Positions 52,001-63,253 of a DNA stretch of 64,000 nt are shown here, piece by piece (the stretch's first letter is position 1; each line of letters begins with the position of its first letter). The notes under the pieces are model-generated. The model made no database searches. It had not been told where the DNA came from and saw nothing but the letters and a program-made list of their open reading frames with translations. Source of the stretch: Desertibaculum subflavum (lineage in GTDB: Bacteria > Pseudomonadota > Alphaproteobacteria > Ferrovibrionales > Ferrovibrionaceae); the NCBI GenBank assembly GCA_003576705.1, contig QOZS01000004.1:27610-91609 (forward strand). The letters run 5' to 3'. The position numbers and the translations under genes were made by a program.

Positions 52001-53062
52001 TCACTTCAGGTAGCCGTTCTCGCGCCAGATCGCATAGTCGGCGCGGAACTTTGAATACGACGCCCAGCCTTTGGCGAATTCCGGGCTCTTGGCCTTCGTC
52101 TCCTCCACCACTTCGAGCCAGGCCTTCTCGAACTGCTTCAACACGTCATCCGGCCAGCGATGGATGGTGACCCCTTTGGCCTGGATCTCCCGCATCGCCT
52201 TGAACTGCTCCGCCTCGCCGAGGCTGAACTCGTACATCAGTGCCGAATCGCAGGCGGCCTGGGCCTGCACCTTCTGCGTCGCCGAGAGCTCATTCCATTT
52301 CGTCTCGGACCACATCAGGTCGCTGAACGTCGATTGCTGGTGCCAACCGGGGAAGTAGTAGTGCTTGGCCACTTGATAAAAGCCGAGCTGCAGGTCGGAG
52401 GCCGGCATCGAGAACTCGGTCGCGTCGATGGTGCCGAGCTGCAGCGCCTGGAAGATCTCGCCCGCCTGCAGGAGCTGGGTCGACACGCCAAGCTTCTGCA
52501 TCACGATGGCGCCGAGCCCGAAGAAGCGCATCTTCAGCCCCTTCAGGTCGTCGAGCGACTTGATCTCCTTGCGGAACCAGCCGGACGCTTCCGGAGGGAT
52601 CATGCCACAGAGGATCGAGTGGATTTTGTACTTCTTGTACAGCTCCTGCATCAACTTCTCGCCGCCGCCCCACTTCATCCAGGCGAGGTATTCGCCCGCA
52701 TTGGGGCCGAACGGCACCGAGGCGTAGAGCGCGAAGGCGATATCCTTGCCGGTCCAGAAGCCGGGCGTCGCCCAGGCGGCATCGAGCGAACCCGCGGCCA
52801 CCGCGTCGAACGACTGGCCGGGCGGCACCAGGGCGCCGGGCTCGTTGTAGCGGACGTTGATCGTTCCGCCGGATGTCTTCTCGATCATCTCGGCCGCATA
52901 TTTCGCGGCTTGCCCGATGACCGGAAGGGTCGAGTTGAAGTTGCTTTGGAACTGAACTCGGACTTTCTTGTCCTGCGCCTCCGCGCCAGCCCCCAAACCG
53001 AACGTCGCCAACCCGAACACGGCGCCGGCGACGGCACCACGCACCACGCGTCCTGCACTCAT
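52001..53062 (-). CDS. dctP: TRAP transporter binding protein, second of two (DctP, TakP-like)
   Basis: Periplasmic binding protein of the TakP/alpha-keto-acid type (353 residues). ATG 53062 is chosen because GGGGAG precedes it at 10 bases; ATG 53080 lacks a visible SD. Signal MSAGRVVRGAVAGAVFGLATFGLGAGAEA. The core contains FDAVAAGSLDAAWATPGFWTGKD, LKGLKMRFFGLGAIVMQKLG (Arg that clamps the carboxylate), ATEFSMPASDLQLGFYQVAKHYYFPGWHQQSTF, as in TakP. It is a close paralogue of the dctP 68 bases upstream, sharing long identical stretches. Confidence 0.92.
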   Translation of the reverse strand: MSAGRVVRGAVAGAVFGLATFGLGAGAEAQDKKVRVQFQSNFNSTLPVIGQAAKYAAEMIEKTSGGTINVRYNEPGALVPPGQSFDAVAAGSLDAAWATPGFWTGKDIAFALYASVPFGPNAGEYLAWMKWGGGEKLMQELYKKYKIHSILCGMIPPEASGWFRKEIKSLDDLKGLKMRFFGLGAIVMQKLGVSTQLLQAGEIFQALQLGTIDATEFSMPASDLQLGFYQVAKHYYFPGWHQQSTFSDLMWSETKWNELSATQKVQAQAACDSALMYEFSLGEAEQFKAMREIQAKGVTIHRWPDDVLKQFEKAWLEVVEETKAKSPEFAKGWASYSKFRADYAIWRENGYLK

Positions 53063-53147
53063 TTTGCGCTTGCTCCCCATCGATCGTCGGGCGGCCCACC
53101 CCGTCGGCGCCGAATGGCAGGCCGCCCGCTATCGTCCCCTTCGACGC

Positions 53148-54206
53148 CTACTGCAGATACCCGATGTCCTTCCAGATCGCGTAGTCGGCACGGAACTTCT
53201 GCAGGTGATCGAAAGCCTTCTTGAATTCCGGGCTCTTCTCACGCTGCTCGTTCGCCACCTCGATCCACGCCTTCTCGAAGGTCTTCAGCATTTCCGGCGA
53301 CCACCGGTGGATGGTGACGCCCTTCTTCTTCAGCTCGTTCAGCGCCGCGAATTGCGAATTCTCGCTGAGACCGAGTTCCCAGTTCAATGTCGCTTCGCAG
53401 GCGATGTCGACCTGGTCCTTCTGCAGGTCGGAAAGCTCGCCCCACTTCTTCTGCGACCACATCACGTCGCTGAAGGTCGCCTGCTGATGCCAGCCCGGGA
53501 AGTAGTAGTGCTTCGCCACCTGGTAGAAGCCGAGCGACAGGTCCATCGACGGCATGGAGAATTCGGTCGCGTCGATCGTACCGAGTTGCAGGGCCTGGAA
53601 GATCTCGCCCGCCTGCAACAGCTGGGTCGAGACGCCGAGCTTCTGCATGACATTGGCGCCGAGGCCGAAGAAACGCATCTTCAGTCCCTTGAGGTCCTCC
53701 GGCGACTTGATCTCCTTGCGGAACCAGCCGGAGGCCTCCGGCGAGATGATGCCGCAGACCATCGAGTGGATGCCGTACTTCTTGTACAGCTCCTGCATCA
53801 TCTTCTCGCCGCCCGCATGCTTCATCCAGGCGATGTACTCGCCGAGGCCCGGGCCGAACGGAATGGTGGAATAGACAGCGAAGGCGATGTCCTTGCCGGT
53901 CCAGTAGCCGGGCGTCGCCCAGGCGGCGTCCAACGAACCTGCTGCGACGGCATCAAAATGCTGCGAGGGCGGCACCAGCGAGCCGGGCTCGAAGAATTTG
54001 ACATCGACTGACCCGCCGGTCGCGCGGGTGACTGTCTTGGTATAGTGCTGAGCCGCCGGGCCGAGCACCGAAAGCGATGAGGCGAACGCGCTCTGCATGG
54101 AGACGCGGACCTTCTTGTCCTGCGCCAAAGCCGCTCCGGACGAGAACGCAAATACTGTCGCGAGCGCTATGGCGCCCGCGCGATACATCGCACGTGTCCC
54201 TGGCAT
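53148..54206 (-). CDS. dctP: TRAP transporter binding protein, first of two (DctP, TakP-like)
   Basis: First gene of the six-gene TRAP operon (352 residues). Signal MPGTRAMYRAGAIALATVFAFSSGAALAQ, mature KKVRVSMQSAFASSLSVLG. The same TakP-type motifs are present as in its paralogue: KGLKMRFFGLGANVMQKLGVSTQLLQAGEIFQ and FSMPSMDLSLGFYQVAKHYYFPGWHQQ. GGGAGGGC precedes the ATG; this region is complementary over 10 bases to the AbcR-like RNA at 26.1 kb. The ligand is probably a 2-oxoacid or similar carboxylate. Confidence 0.92.
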   Translation of the reverse strand: MPGTRAMYRAGAIALATVFAFSSGAALAQDKKVRVSMQSAFASSLSVLGPAAQHYTKTVTRATGGSVDVKFFEPGSLVPPSQHFDAVAAGSLDAAWATPGYWTGKDIAFAVYSTIPFGPGLGEYIAWMKHAGGEKMMQELYKKYGIHSMVCGIISPEASGWFRKEIKSPEDLKGLKMRFFGLGANVMQKLGVSTQLLQAGEIFQALQLGTIDATEFSMPSMDLSLGFYQVAKHYYFPGWHQQATFSDVMWSQKKWGELSDLQKDQVDIACEATLNWELGLSENSQFAALNELKKKGVTIHRWSPEMLKTFEKAWIEVANEQREKSPEFKKAFDHLQKFRADYAIWKDIGYLQ

Positions 54207-54211
54207 GTCTT

Positions 54212-54221
54212 GCCCTCCCAG
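54212..54221 (-). promoter_or_regulatory. Shine-Dalgarno region of dctP, predicted AbcR pairing site
   Basis: The mRNA reads CTGGGAGGGC here, six bases before the ATG at 54206. It is the exact reverse complement of GCCCTCCCAG in the AbcR-like RNA (plus-strand 26154-26163 as CTGGGAGGGC). Pairing would block ribosome binding. Confidence 0.6.
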
Positions 54222-54296
54222 TTTGAATTACGAACGCAAAGCCACCTGTCCGCCGTGCGCTTGTCGCGGCGGTACTTTCTTTTCCCTGTGCGGCGC

Positions 54297-54325
54297 AGAT
54301 TATCGATTGGCCCGGCGCATCACAA
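54297..54325 (-). promoter_or_regulatory. Predicted promoter of the six-gene TRAP operon
   Basis: On the minus strand TTGTGA (54325-54320), 17 bases, TAATCT (54302-54297). The transcript would have a leader of about 85 nt. The rest of the 293-bp gap to macA has no other feature I can support. Confidence 0.5.
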
Positions 54326-54499
54326 CCGCAATATCCGCGACGGCCAGGAACCCGGCGCCGCCCCTCCCGCTGCGCGCAGGAATCCCCGCCCCGGGCCGTA
54401 AGATGTTGGAGTAATGTCGAAGCGCCGGGCACGGAGCATCCCCCTGCCAGGCCGCTCTGAAGTTCGGCCTGCCCGATCGGATCGTCTGAATTTGCCGTG

Positions 54500-55641
54500 A
54501 TGCGTCGCCTCGTTGTCGTTCTTCTGATCGCCCTCGTCCTCGGCGCGGGCGCCTTTGGCGCTTGGCGCTGGTGGGCCGCGCCCGGCGAGGCCGTCACCGC
54601 ATTGCCGACCCAGACGGTGGTGATGGGCGACGTGGAGAACAGCGTCTCCGCGCTCGGCACCCTGCAGCCGCAGAACTATGTCGATGTCGGCACCCAGGTG
54701 TCCGGCCAGCTGCAGACCATCAAGGTCGAGATCGGCGACAAGGTCGAGCAGGGCCAGCTGCTGGCCGAGATCGATCCCACCGTCTACCAGTCCCGGGTCA
54801 ATGCCGACGAGGCGCAGCTGCTCGGCCTGCAGGCGCAGATGCTGGAGAAGCAGGCCCAGCGGCGGCTGCTGGAGAACCAGCTGAAGCGCCAGAAGGAGCT
54901 GCTGGCGGCGCGGGCCACCAGCGAGGACGCCTATGAGATCGCAGCCGCCGCCCTGCAGCAGGTGACGGCGCAGATCCAGGCGCTGGAAGCGCAGGCCAAG
55001 CAGACGCAATCGACCCTGAACGGCGACCTGGCCAACCTGCGCTATACCAAGATCTACGCGCCCCTGACCGGCACGGTGGTGTCGATCACCGCCCGCCGCG
55101 GCCAGACCCTGAACGCCAACCAGACGGCGCCGATCATCCTGCGCATCGCCGATCTGGACACCATGACGGTGTGGACCCAGGTGTCGGAAGCGGACGTGCC
55201 GAAGCTGAAGCTCGGCATGCCGGCCCACTTCACCACCTTGGGACAGCCGGGCAAGCGCTGGTCGGGCAAGCTGCGCCAGATCCTGCCGACGCCCGACGTG
55301 GTGAACAACGTGGTGCTGTACAATGCGCTGTTCGACGTGGCCAATCCCGGGCACGAGCTGCTGCCGCAGATGAGCGCCCAGGTGTTCTTCATCCTGGGCG
55401 AGGCGCGCGGCGTGCCGGTGGTGCCGATGGCGGCCTTGAAGCCCCAGCGCGGCAGCCGCGGCCAGCGCTTCACGGCCCGGGTGATGCAGGAAGGCGTGCC
55501 GGTGGAGCGCCAGGTCGAGGTGGGGGTGACCAGCCGGCTGGTCGCCGAGGTGAAATCCGGCCTCGCCGCCGGCGACGAGGTGGTGCTGGAACCCGGCGGC
55601 GAGCGGCCCGCGCCGGGCCAGCGTCCAAGGATGCCGCGGCT

Positions 55642-55645
<4 letters not shown>
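54500..55645 (+). CDS. macA: Efflux periplasmic adaptor MacA-like (HlyD/MFP family)
   Basis: Membrane-fusion protein linking an inner-membrane ABC pump to an outer-membrane channel (381 residues). N-terminal TM ([19 protein letters not shown]), then the lipoyl half-motif [36 protein letters not shown], a coiled-coil hairpin (about 95-165, [30 protein letters not shown]), the second lipoyl half [20 protein letters not shown], and a beta-barrel. ATG 54500 or the GTG three bases upstream are both possible. The stop overlaps macB (GTGA). Confidence 0.92.
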
Positions 55646-57645
<2,000 letters not shown>

Positions 57646-57647
57646 CG

Positions 57648-59045
57648 ATGTCCCTCTCCCGCATCGCCGCCCTCGCCGTCGCGGGCACGGTCTCCGCCTG
57701 CTCGCTCGGCCCGTTCTTCGATGCGCCGAAGGTCGAGGCGCCGGCCGCCTTCGAGGCCACGGTGGAGGGCATACCGGCCGCCGGCAATGTCTGGCCCAGC
57801 GCCGATTGGTGGCGTGGCTTCGGCAGCGTCGAACTCGATGGCCTGATCGCCCAGGCGAAGGAGAACAATTACGACCTTCGGGCCGCGATCCGCCGCATCG
57901 ACGCGGCGGAGGCGCAGGTCCGCATTGCCCGCGCCGCGCTGTTTCCGTCGCTCGGCGCCAGCGGTTCGGGCGCCCGCAGCGACCGCGCCGCCACGCGCGG
58001 CGGGGCGGCCAACAGCTGGCAGGTGGGGCTGCAGGCGAGCTATCAGGTCGACCTGTTCGGCGCCAACCGGGCGAGCGCGGGCGCCGCACAGCTCCGCCTC
58101 GCCGGAAGCGTCTACGATCGCGAGACGGTGGCGATCACCGTGGTCGCCGACGTGGCGCGGGCCTATTTCCAGGCGCTGTCGGCGCGCGATCGCCGCGGCA
58201 TTGCCGAGGATCTGCTGGCGAACGCCCAGAGCATCCTGGAACTGTTGGAGCGCACGCAGGCGGTCGGCACCACTTCGGCCCTGGAAGTGGCACAGCAGAG
58301 AAGCGCCGTGGCGAGCCAGCGCGCCGCCATCCCGGGCCTGATCCTCGCGGAACGGCAATCGCTCGCTGCGCTCGCCGTGCTGCTCGGCCGCAACCCGCAA
58401 GGTTTCACAGTGGCGACGCCGTCGCTCGACGACATCGCACTGCTGCCGATCACCGCCGGCCTGCCGTCGGAACTGCTGTTCCGGCGCCCGGACCTGAAAC
58501 GGGCGGAGACGGATCTGCTTGCCGCCGAGCGCGACACCCAGTCGGCGCGCGCCCAGCGCTTTCCGATCATCAACCTGACCGCGGAAGGCGGTTTCGCCAA
58601 CCAGGCGCTCGGCAGCCTGCTCAGCTCCGGCAGCTGGCTCTATTCGATCGCCGCCTCGCTGACCGCGCCCATTTTCCAGGGCGGGCGGCTGGAGGCGCAG
58701 GAGGATTTCAACGCCGCCCGCTACCGCGAGCTCGCCGAGATCTATCAGCAGGCGGTACTGTTCGCCTTCCAGGACGTGCAGAACGCGCTCGACGCCGCCG
58801 ATCAGAGCCGGCGCGAATACGAGCTGCGGCGCGAGGCCTTCGCCCAGGCGCGCGAAGCCTATCGCCTGGCCGAGCTTCGCTATCGCGCCGGCACCGCGAC
58901 CTTCCTCACCGTCCTGCAGGCACAGCAGAGCGTCTTTCAGGCGGCCGACAGCGTCCTGCAGACGCGGCTCGACCAGTTCAACTTCACCGTCGATCTCTAC
59001 ACGGCGCTGGGCGGCGGCTGGCCCGGATATGCGGCGACACCCTAG
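57648..59045 (+). CDS. Outer-membrane efflux lipoprotein (NodT/OprM family)
   Basis: TolC-like outer-membrane channel of 465 residues with a lipoprotein signal (MSLSRIAALAVAGTVSAC, lipobox VSAC). WPSADWWRGFGSVELDGLIAQAKENNYDLRAAIRRIDAAEAQVRIARAALFPSLG is a standard NodT-family opening, and a second OEP repeat begins near DLLAAERDTQSARAQRFPIINLTAEGGF. FTVDLYTALGGGW is the typical C-terminus. It completes a MacA-MacB-OMF tripartite pump encoded in one operon. The start is ATG 57648; a GTG at 57642 overlaps macB. The stop overlaps that of the convergent gene. Confidence 0.93.
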   Translation: MSLSRIAALAVAGTVSACSLGPFFDAPKVEAPAAFEATVEGIPAAGNVWPSADWWRGFGSVELDGLIAQAKENNYDLRAAIRRIDAAEAQVRIARAALFPSLGASGSGARSDRAATRGGAANSWQVGLQASYQVDLFGANRASAGAAQLRLAGSVYDRETVAITVVADVARAYFQALSARDRRGIAEDLLANAQSILELLERTQAVGTTSALEVAQQRSAVASQRAAIPGLILAERQSLAALAVLLGRNPQGFTVATPSLDDIALLPITAGLPSELLFRRPDLKRAETDLLAAERDTQSARAQRFPIINLTAEGGFANQALGSLLSSGSWLYSIAASLTAPIFQGGRLEAQEDFNAARYRELAEIYQQAVLFAFQDVQNALDAADQSRREYELRREAFAQAREAYRLAELRYRAGTATFLTVLQAQQSVFQAADSVLQTRLDQFNFTVDLYTALGGGWPGYAATP

Positions 59046-60145
59046 GCCGCCTTGCGCCTGGCCCCCGGCCAGAATTTCGGGTGGGCGCGCACATACTGGC
59101 TGGCATAGGGCGTGTCGGCGCCAAGCGCCGCGGCGGCGCGCCAGGCCCAGCGCGGATCGTCCATGATGGCGCGGCCGAGCGCCACCAGATCGGCATCGCC
59201 CGCGACGACGATCCCTTCCGCCTGCTCGGCCTCGGTGATCAGGCCGACCGCCATGGTCGGGATGCCCGATTCCCGCTTCACCTGCGCCGCGAACGGCACC
59301 TGGTAGCCCGGGCCGAGCGGCACCTTCTGGCGTGGGTCCAGTCCGCCGGAGGAAACGTCAACGAAGTCGCAGCCCAGCGCCTTCAGCCGCTTTGCCAGCG
59401 CGACCGTTTCCGCCGGCGTCCAGCCGCCCTCGACCCAGTCGGTCGCCGAGACGCGCACGCCGAGCGCGGTGCCCGGCGGCAGCGCGGCGCGCACGCTCTC
59501 GAACACTTCCAGCGGATAGCGCATGCGGCTCTCGCTCGCGCCCCCATACTGATCGTCGCGGCGGTTCGAGATCGGCGACAGGAACTGGTGCAGCAGATAG
59601 CCATGCGCCATGTGCAGCTCGACCAGGTCGAAGCCGAGCCGGGCCGCGCGCATTGCCGCCTCGGTGAACTGGCCCTTCACCGCCGCGAGCTCGGCCGCGC
59701 CCATCGCTTGCGGCGTATGCCAACCGGGCCCATAGGGCAGCGCCGAAGGCGCCAGCGTGGTCCAGGGCCGCTCTCCCTCGGCCAGCGCGGTGCCGCCGGC
59801 GAGCGGCGTGCGGGCCGAACCCTTGCGCCCCGCATGGGCGAGCTGGATGCCGAGTACAGCCACGCCATGCCGGCGGCAGAACTGCACCACGCGGCCGAGC
59901 GCCGCCTCGTTGGCGTCGGAATAGAGGCCGAGGCAGCCATGCGTGATGCGCCCTTCGGCCGAGACCGCCGTCGCCTCGGTGAACAAGAGGCCGGCCGCGC
60001 CCATGGCGAGCTGGCCGAGATGCATCAGGTGCCAGTCGGTCGCGCTGCCGTCCTCGGCGACGTACTGGCACATCGGCGAGACCACGATGCGGTTCGGCAA
60101 TGTCACCCCGCGGAGCGGGAAGGGCGAGAACAGGGCGCTCGGCAT
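59042..60145 (-). CDS. NADH:flavin oxidoreductase, old yellow enzyme (YqjM/NamA type)
   Basis: FMN-dependent ene-reductase of 367 residues. ATG 60145 gives MPSALFSPFPLRGVTLPNRIVVSPMCQY, with the redox-tuning Cys typical of the YqjM subgroup. LVELHMAHGYLLHQFLSPISNRRDDQYGG carries the substrate His pair and Tyr, GVRVSATDWVEGGWTPAET the FMN/active site, and AVGLITEAEQAEGIVVAGDADLVALGRAIMDDP the phosphate-binding loop. Reduces activated C=C bonds such as in unsaturated aldehydes, nitro compounds or enones. Natural substrate unknown. Confidence 0.93.
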   Translation of the reverse strand: MPSALFSPFPLRGVTLPNRIVVSPMCQYVAEDGSATDWHLMHLGQLAMGAAGLLFTEATAVSAEGRITHGCLGLYSDANEAALGRVVQFCRRHGVAVLGIQLAHAGRKGSARTPLAGGTALAEGERPWTTLAPSALPYGPGWHTPQAMGAAELAAVKGQFTEAAMRAARLGFDLVELHMAHGYLLHQFLSPISNRRDDQYGGASESRMRYPLEVFESVRAALPPGTALGVRVSATDWVEGGWTPAETVALAKRLKALGCDFVDVSSGGLDPRQKVPLGPGYQVPFAAQVKRESGIPTMAVGLITEAEQAEGIVVAGDADLVALGRAIMDDPRWAWRAAAALGADTPYASQYVRAHPKFWPGARRKAA

Positions 60146-60239
60146 GTCGGCTTTTCCTCGGGCGTCGGGCGTAGGCTGAGATCCGCCGAGATCCTGCGCT
60201 AGAGTGGCGCCGGAGGAAACCCCGAGGAAACGGCCAAGA

Positions 60240-61541
60240 ATGACGCAAGCGACCGAGCTGCCGGATTCGCTCTGGCGCGCAAGCTCTCCGGAACCGGCAC
60301 CGTCTACGCGCCCCTTCGAAGGCGAAGCGACGGCCGACGTGGCGGTGATCGGCGGCGGCTTCACCGGCCTCTCCACCGCGCTGCATCTGGCGGAGCGCGG
60401 CGTGAAGGTGGTGCTGCTCGAGGCGGTCGAGATCGGCTTCGGTGCGTCAGGCCGCAATGGCGGCCAGGTAATTCCCGGTCTGAAGCTCGATCCCGAGCAA
60501 CTGGCCGAGAGCTACGGCCCGGAGCTTGGCGAGCGCATGGCGGATCTGGCGGGCGGCACCGCCGATTTCGTCTTCGACTTGGTGCGCCGGCACGACATCC
60601 GCTGCGACGCGCGACAGACCGGCTGGATGTCGGCGGCGCATACCGACGAGGCGCTGAAGCTGACGCATGAGCGGGCAAGGCAATGGGCCGCCCGCGGCGC
60701 CGATGTGGCGGCGCTCGACGGCCCCGGCATCGCCCGGCTGCTCGGCACGGATCACGGCGGCTACAAGGGCGGCTGGGTCGACCGCCGGGCGGGCTCGGTG
60801 CAGCCGCTCGCCTATGCGCGCGGCCTCGCCCGTGCCGCCACGGCCGCCGGCGCCGTGATTCACGAGCAGAGCCCGGTCGTCGAGCTCAAGCGGGCGAACG
60901 GCGCCTGGCGGGTCCGAACGCCTGGGGGCAGCCTGCACGCCGACCGCATCGTGATCGGCACCAATGGCTATACCGACGGCCTCGTGCCGGGACTGCAGCA
61001 GACGGTGATCCCGGTGCGGAGCTATATCGTTGCGACGCAGCCGCTCGGCGACAACCTGCGCAGGACGATCCTGCCGCAGGGCCATTGCGTCTCCGACAGC
61101 CGACAGCTCCTGTTCTACTGGCGCCTCGACGCGCAGGGCCGCCTGGTCATGGGCGGACGCGGACCGCTGCGCGACCGCTCCCGCCTGCCGGATTACGAGC
61201 CGGTGCGGCGCGCCATCCGCCGGCTCTATCCCGAGATCGGCGAACCCGAATGGCAGTACCACTGGAACGGCCGCGTGGCGGTGACGATGGACGGCCTGCC
61301 GCATCTGCACGAGCCGGCGCCGGGGCTTGCCGTGGCGCTCGGCTATAACGGCCGCGGCGTCGCCATGGCGAGCCGCATGGGCAAGCTGCTGGCCGATCAC
61401 GCGCTCGGCGCCGAGGCATCCCAGCTCGGCTTTCCGGTCAGCAGGCTCAGCCCCATCCCCGGCCACGCCTTCCGCCTGCCCGCGCTGGCCGCGGTGATCG
61501 CCTGGCGGCGGTTTCAGGATTGGCGGGCGGGCGCCCTGTAG
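60240..61541 (+). CDS. FAD-dependent amine/amino-acid oxidoreductase (PuuB/OrdL type)
   Basis: DAO-family flavoenzyme, 433 residues. VAVIGGGFTGLSTALHLAERGVKVVLLEA (about 36-64) is the dinucleotide-binding fold, ASGRNGGQVIPGLKLDP follows as in gamma-glutamylputrescine oxidase, and WQYHWNGRVAVTMDGLPHLHEPAPGLAVALGYNGRGVAMASRMGKLLADH is the usual C-terminal part. It may oxidise gamma-glutamylputrescine or a related amine, but puu partner genes are not nearby. ATG 60240 is preceded by two GAGGAAAC stretches, the nearer at suitable spacing. Confidence 0.87.
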   Translation: MTQATELPDSLWRASSPEPAPSTRPFEGEATADVAVIGGGFTGLSTALHLAERGVKVVLLEAVEIGFGASGRNGGQVIPGLKLDPEQLAESYGPELGERMADLAGGTADFVFDLVRRHDIRCDARQTGWMSAAHTDEALKLTHERARQWAARGADVAALDGPGIARLLGTDHGGYKGGWVDRRAGSVQPLAYARGLARAATAAGAVIHEQSPVVELKRANGAWRVRTPGGSLHADRIVIGTNGYTDGLVPGLQQTVIPVRSYIVATQPLGDNLRRTILPQGHCVSDSRQLLFYWRLDAQGRLVMGGRGPLRDRSRLPDYEPVRRAIRRLYPEIGEPEWQYHWNGRVAVTMDGLPHLHEPAPGLAVALGYNGRGVAMASRMGKLLADHALGAEASQLGFPVSRLSPIPGHAFRLPALAAVIAWRRFQDWRAGAL

Positions 61542-61628
61542 CCAGCGATAGGGAGCCCGGCCCCGTCATTGAGGCGCAACCTTGCCGGACCTATAGTTGC
61601 GGTACGCGCGACCAGCGGGGGAACGGCG

Positions 61629-62696
61629 ATGACGGATGTCTTTTTCGCCACCAATCGCGAAGGCGACGGCACCGGCAAAGGCTATTTCGGCCGGGAGATC
61701 CGCAAGCCCGAAGGCGCCTTCCGCGTCGGCACGGCGCGGGTCGAACGCGGCGGCGCGGAATGGCGGGTCACCAGCGTCACGGTCGAGCCGGAGCACATGC
61801 CGACGCCGGACGAAATCGCCGCGGGCATCGCGACGGCCGACCCGAAGCAGCAGGTCTGGGGCAGCGCCAGCCTGTTCGGCAAGATGGTGGCCGCGCTACG
61901 CCCCGAGATATCCGGCAGCGGAGCCATCGAGAAAGCCGCACTCGTCTTCATCCACGGCGCCGCCTACGACTTCCCCGATGCGATGGAGGACGCCGCCGAG
62001 CTGGCGGCGCTCTATTCCACCGAGCGGCTGCAGCTGGTGCCGTTCGCCTTCTCCTATCCGACCAACGGCGAGTACACGCCGCTCGGCTATGTCAGCGACA
62101 AGCACGATGCGCGGCGCTCTGGCCTCGCCATGGCGCGCGCCTTCCAGCGCTTCTCCGAATACATGGCGGCGGCCGGCCGCGCGGCCCGCTGCGGTGCGCG
62201 CATCTTCCTGGTCGCCCACAGCATGGGGAATTTCGCGCTGCGCCATGCCGTGCAGGAACTGATCACCAATCCGCGCATGCGCACGGTCCGGCTGTTCGAC
62301 AAGGTCTTCCTTATGGCGCCGGACGAGGATGTCGACGCGTTCCACCACGACCACAAGCTGGTCCCGATCACCCGCCTGACCACCGAGGTCAATATCTACA
62401 TCCGCACCGACGACAAGCTCCTCGCGCTCAGCGACGTGCTGGACGAGGACCGCCTGGGCCATGTCGGGCCGCTGCCGCCGATCCGCGAGACCATCGCCGG
62501 CTGCAGCATCGCGGTGGTCGATTGCACGCCGGTCATCGCCGTCGCTGATGCCGATACGCGGCATCGCTACTACCGGCGCGCGCCGGAAGTGGTGGCCGAT
62601 ATGCGCGCCGTCCTGTCCGGCATGACGCCCGGCAAGATCGCCGAGCGGCACTACGACGAATTGCGGATCTGCTGGGTGCTGCGCGACCAGCCGTAG
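61629..62696 (+). CDS. Alpha/beta hydrolase (DUF900 type)
   Basis: Cytoplasmic hydrolase-like protein of 355 residues. MTDVFFATNREGDGTGKGYFG starts it, as in the DUF900 group of esterase-like proteins. ALVFIHGAAYDFPDAMEDAAELAALYS carries the oxyanion-hole region and RIFLVAHSMGNFALRHAVQEL the nucleophile elbow with Ser (GxSxG variant AHSMGN). LMAPDEDVDAFHH supplies the probable catalytic Asp. The end (RHYDELRICWVLRD) is unassigned. GGGGGAA precedes ATG 61629. Substrate unknown. Confidence 0.8.
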   Translation: MTDVFFATNREGDGTGKGYFGREIRKPEGAFRVGTARVERGGAEWRVTSVTVEPEHMPTPDEIAAGIATADPKQQVWGSASLFGKMVAALRPEISGSGAIEKAALVFIHGAAYDFPDAMEDAAELAALYSTERLQLVPFAFSYPTNGEYTPLGYVSDKHDARRSGLAMARAFQRFSEYMAAAGRAARCGARIFLVAHSMGNFALRHAVQELITNPRMRTVRLFDKVFLMAPDEDVDAFHHDHKLVPITRLTTEVNIYIRTDDKLLALSDVLDEDRLGHVGPLPPIRETIAGCSIAVVDCTPVIAVADADTRHRYYRRAPEVVADMRAVLSGMTPGKIAERHYDELRICWVLRDQP

Positions 62697-62712
62697 GCCA
62701 CGCGGCCGCCGC

Positions 62713-63234
62713 TCAGAGTTCGCGGTCGGGCAAGAGGTTCGCCATCACCTGGTTCATCAGGTTCTGGAACGATTTCGCGGCCGGCGAGGCAGCCGCCTCG
62801 CCCTCCCCCTGCAGCCAGGAAACCGGCTTGGCATCGACGCAGAGCGCCGCTGCCACGATCAGCTTGCCGCCGGCCGGCGCGAGCTCGAGCTTGGCCGAGC
62901 TGTCGCACAGCCATTCCTCGCGCACGCCGCGCCAGGTCGGCTGGAACGCCAGTACCACGCGGATATTGGTCGGGGTGGGCGGCGAAGGCCGGGTGGTGAG
63001 GCGCGTGCCCCGCGGCAGCCAGCCGGGAAGGTGAATGGCGCTCGCAATGGTTTCGGCATCCATTGCGGTCGGGAACGGATTGCCATGGATGACGGCCGTG
63101 AGCTCGCCCGACTTGACGGCGAAGCGCACCAGGGCGGGCGCATAAGGCGTCTGGCGGTCCGCGTTGGAGATCTTCACCGGATCGTTGCACCCCAGCAGGG
63201 CGGTCAGCCCCGCCAACAGCCACACATGACGCAT
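62713..63234 (-). CDS. Hypothetical lipoprotein
   Basis: Small lipoprotein of 173 residues. ATG 63234 gives MRHVWLLAGLTALLGCND, a clear lipobox with Cys 16. No domain recognised. The mature part has WLPRGTRLTTRPSPPTPTNIRVVLAFQPTWRGVREEWLCD and ends in a helix (AAKSFQNLMNQVMANLLPDREL). It has three Cys besides the lipidated one or two, insufficient to infer a fold. It lies 19 bases after the start-distal stop of the kinase gene upstream on the same strand, so both may be in one transcript. Confidence 0.65.
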   Translation of the reverse strand: MRHVWLLAGLTALLGCNDPVKISNADRQTPYAPALVRFAVKSGELTAVIHGNPFPTAMDAETIASAIHLPGWLPRGTRLTTRPSPPTPTNIRVVLAFQPTWRGVREEWLCDSSAKLELAPAGGKLIVAAALCVDAKPVSWLQGEGEAAASPAAKSFQNLMNQVMANLLPDREL

Positions 63235-63253
63235 TACGCCATCTCCACCATTG

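Noticed and set aside
59039..59048. Overlapping stop codons of convergent genes (CTAG at 59042-59045; similar overlaps at 38667 and 47945) as a regulatory design
   Set aside because: Such four-base stop overlaps arise readily in compact high-GC genomes. Nothing else supports a function.
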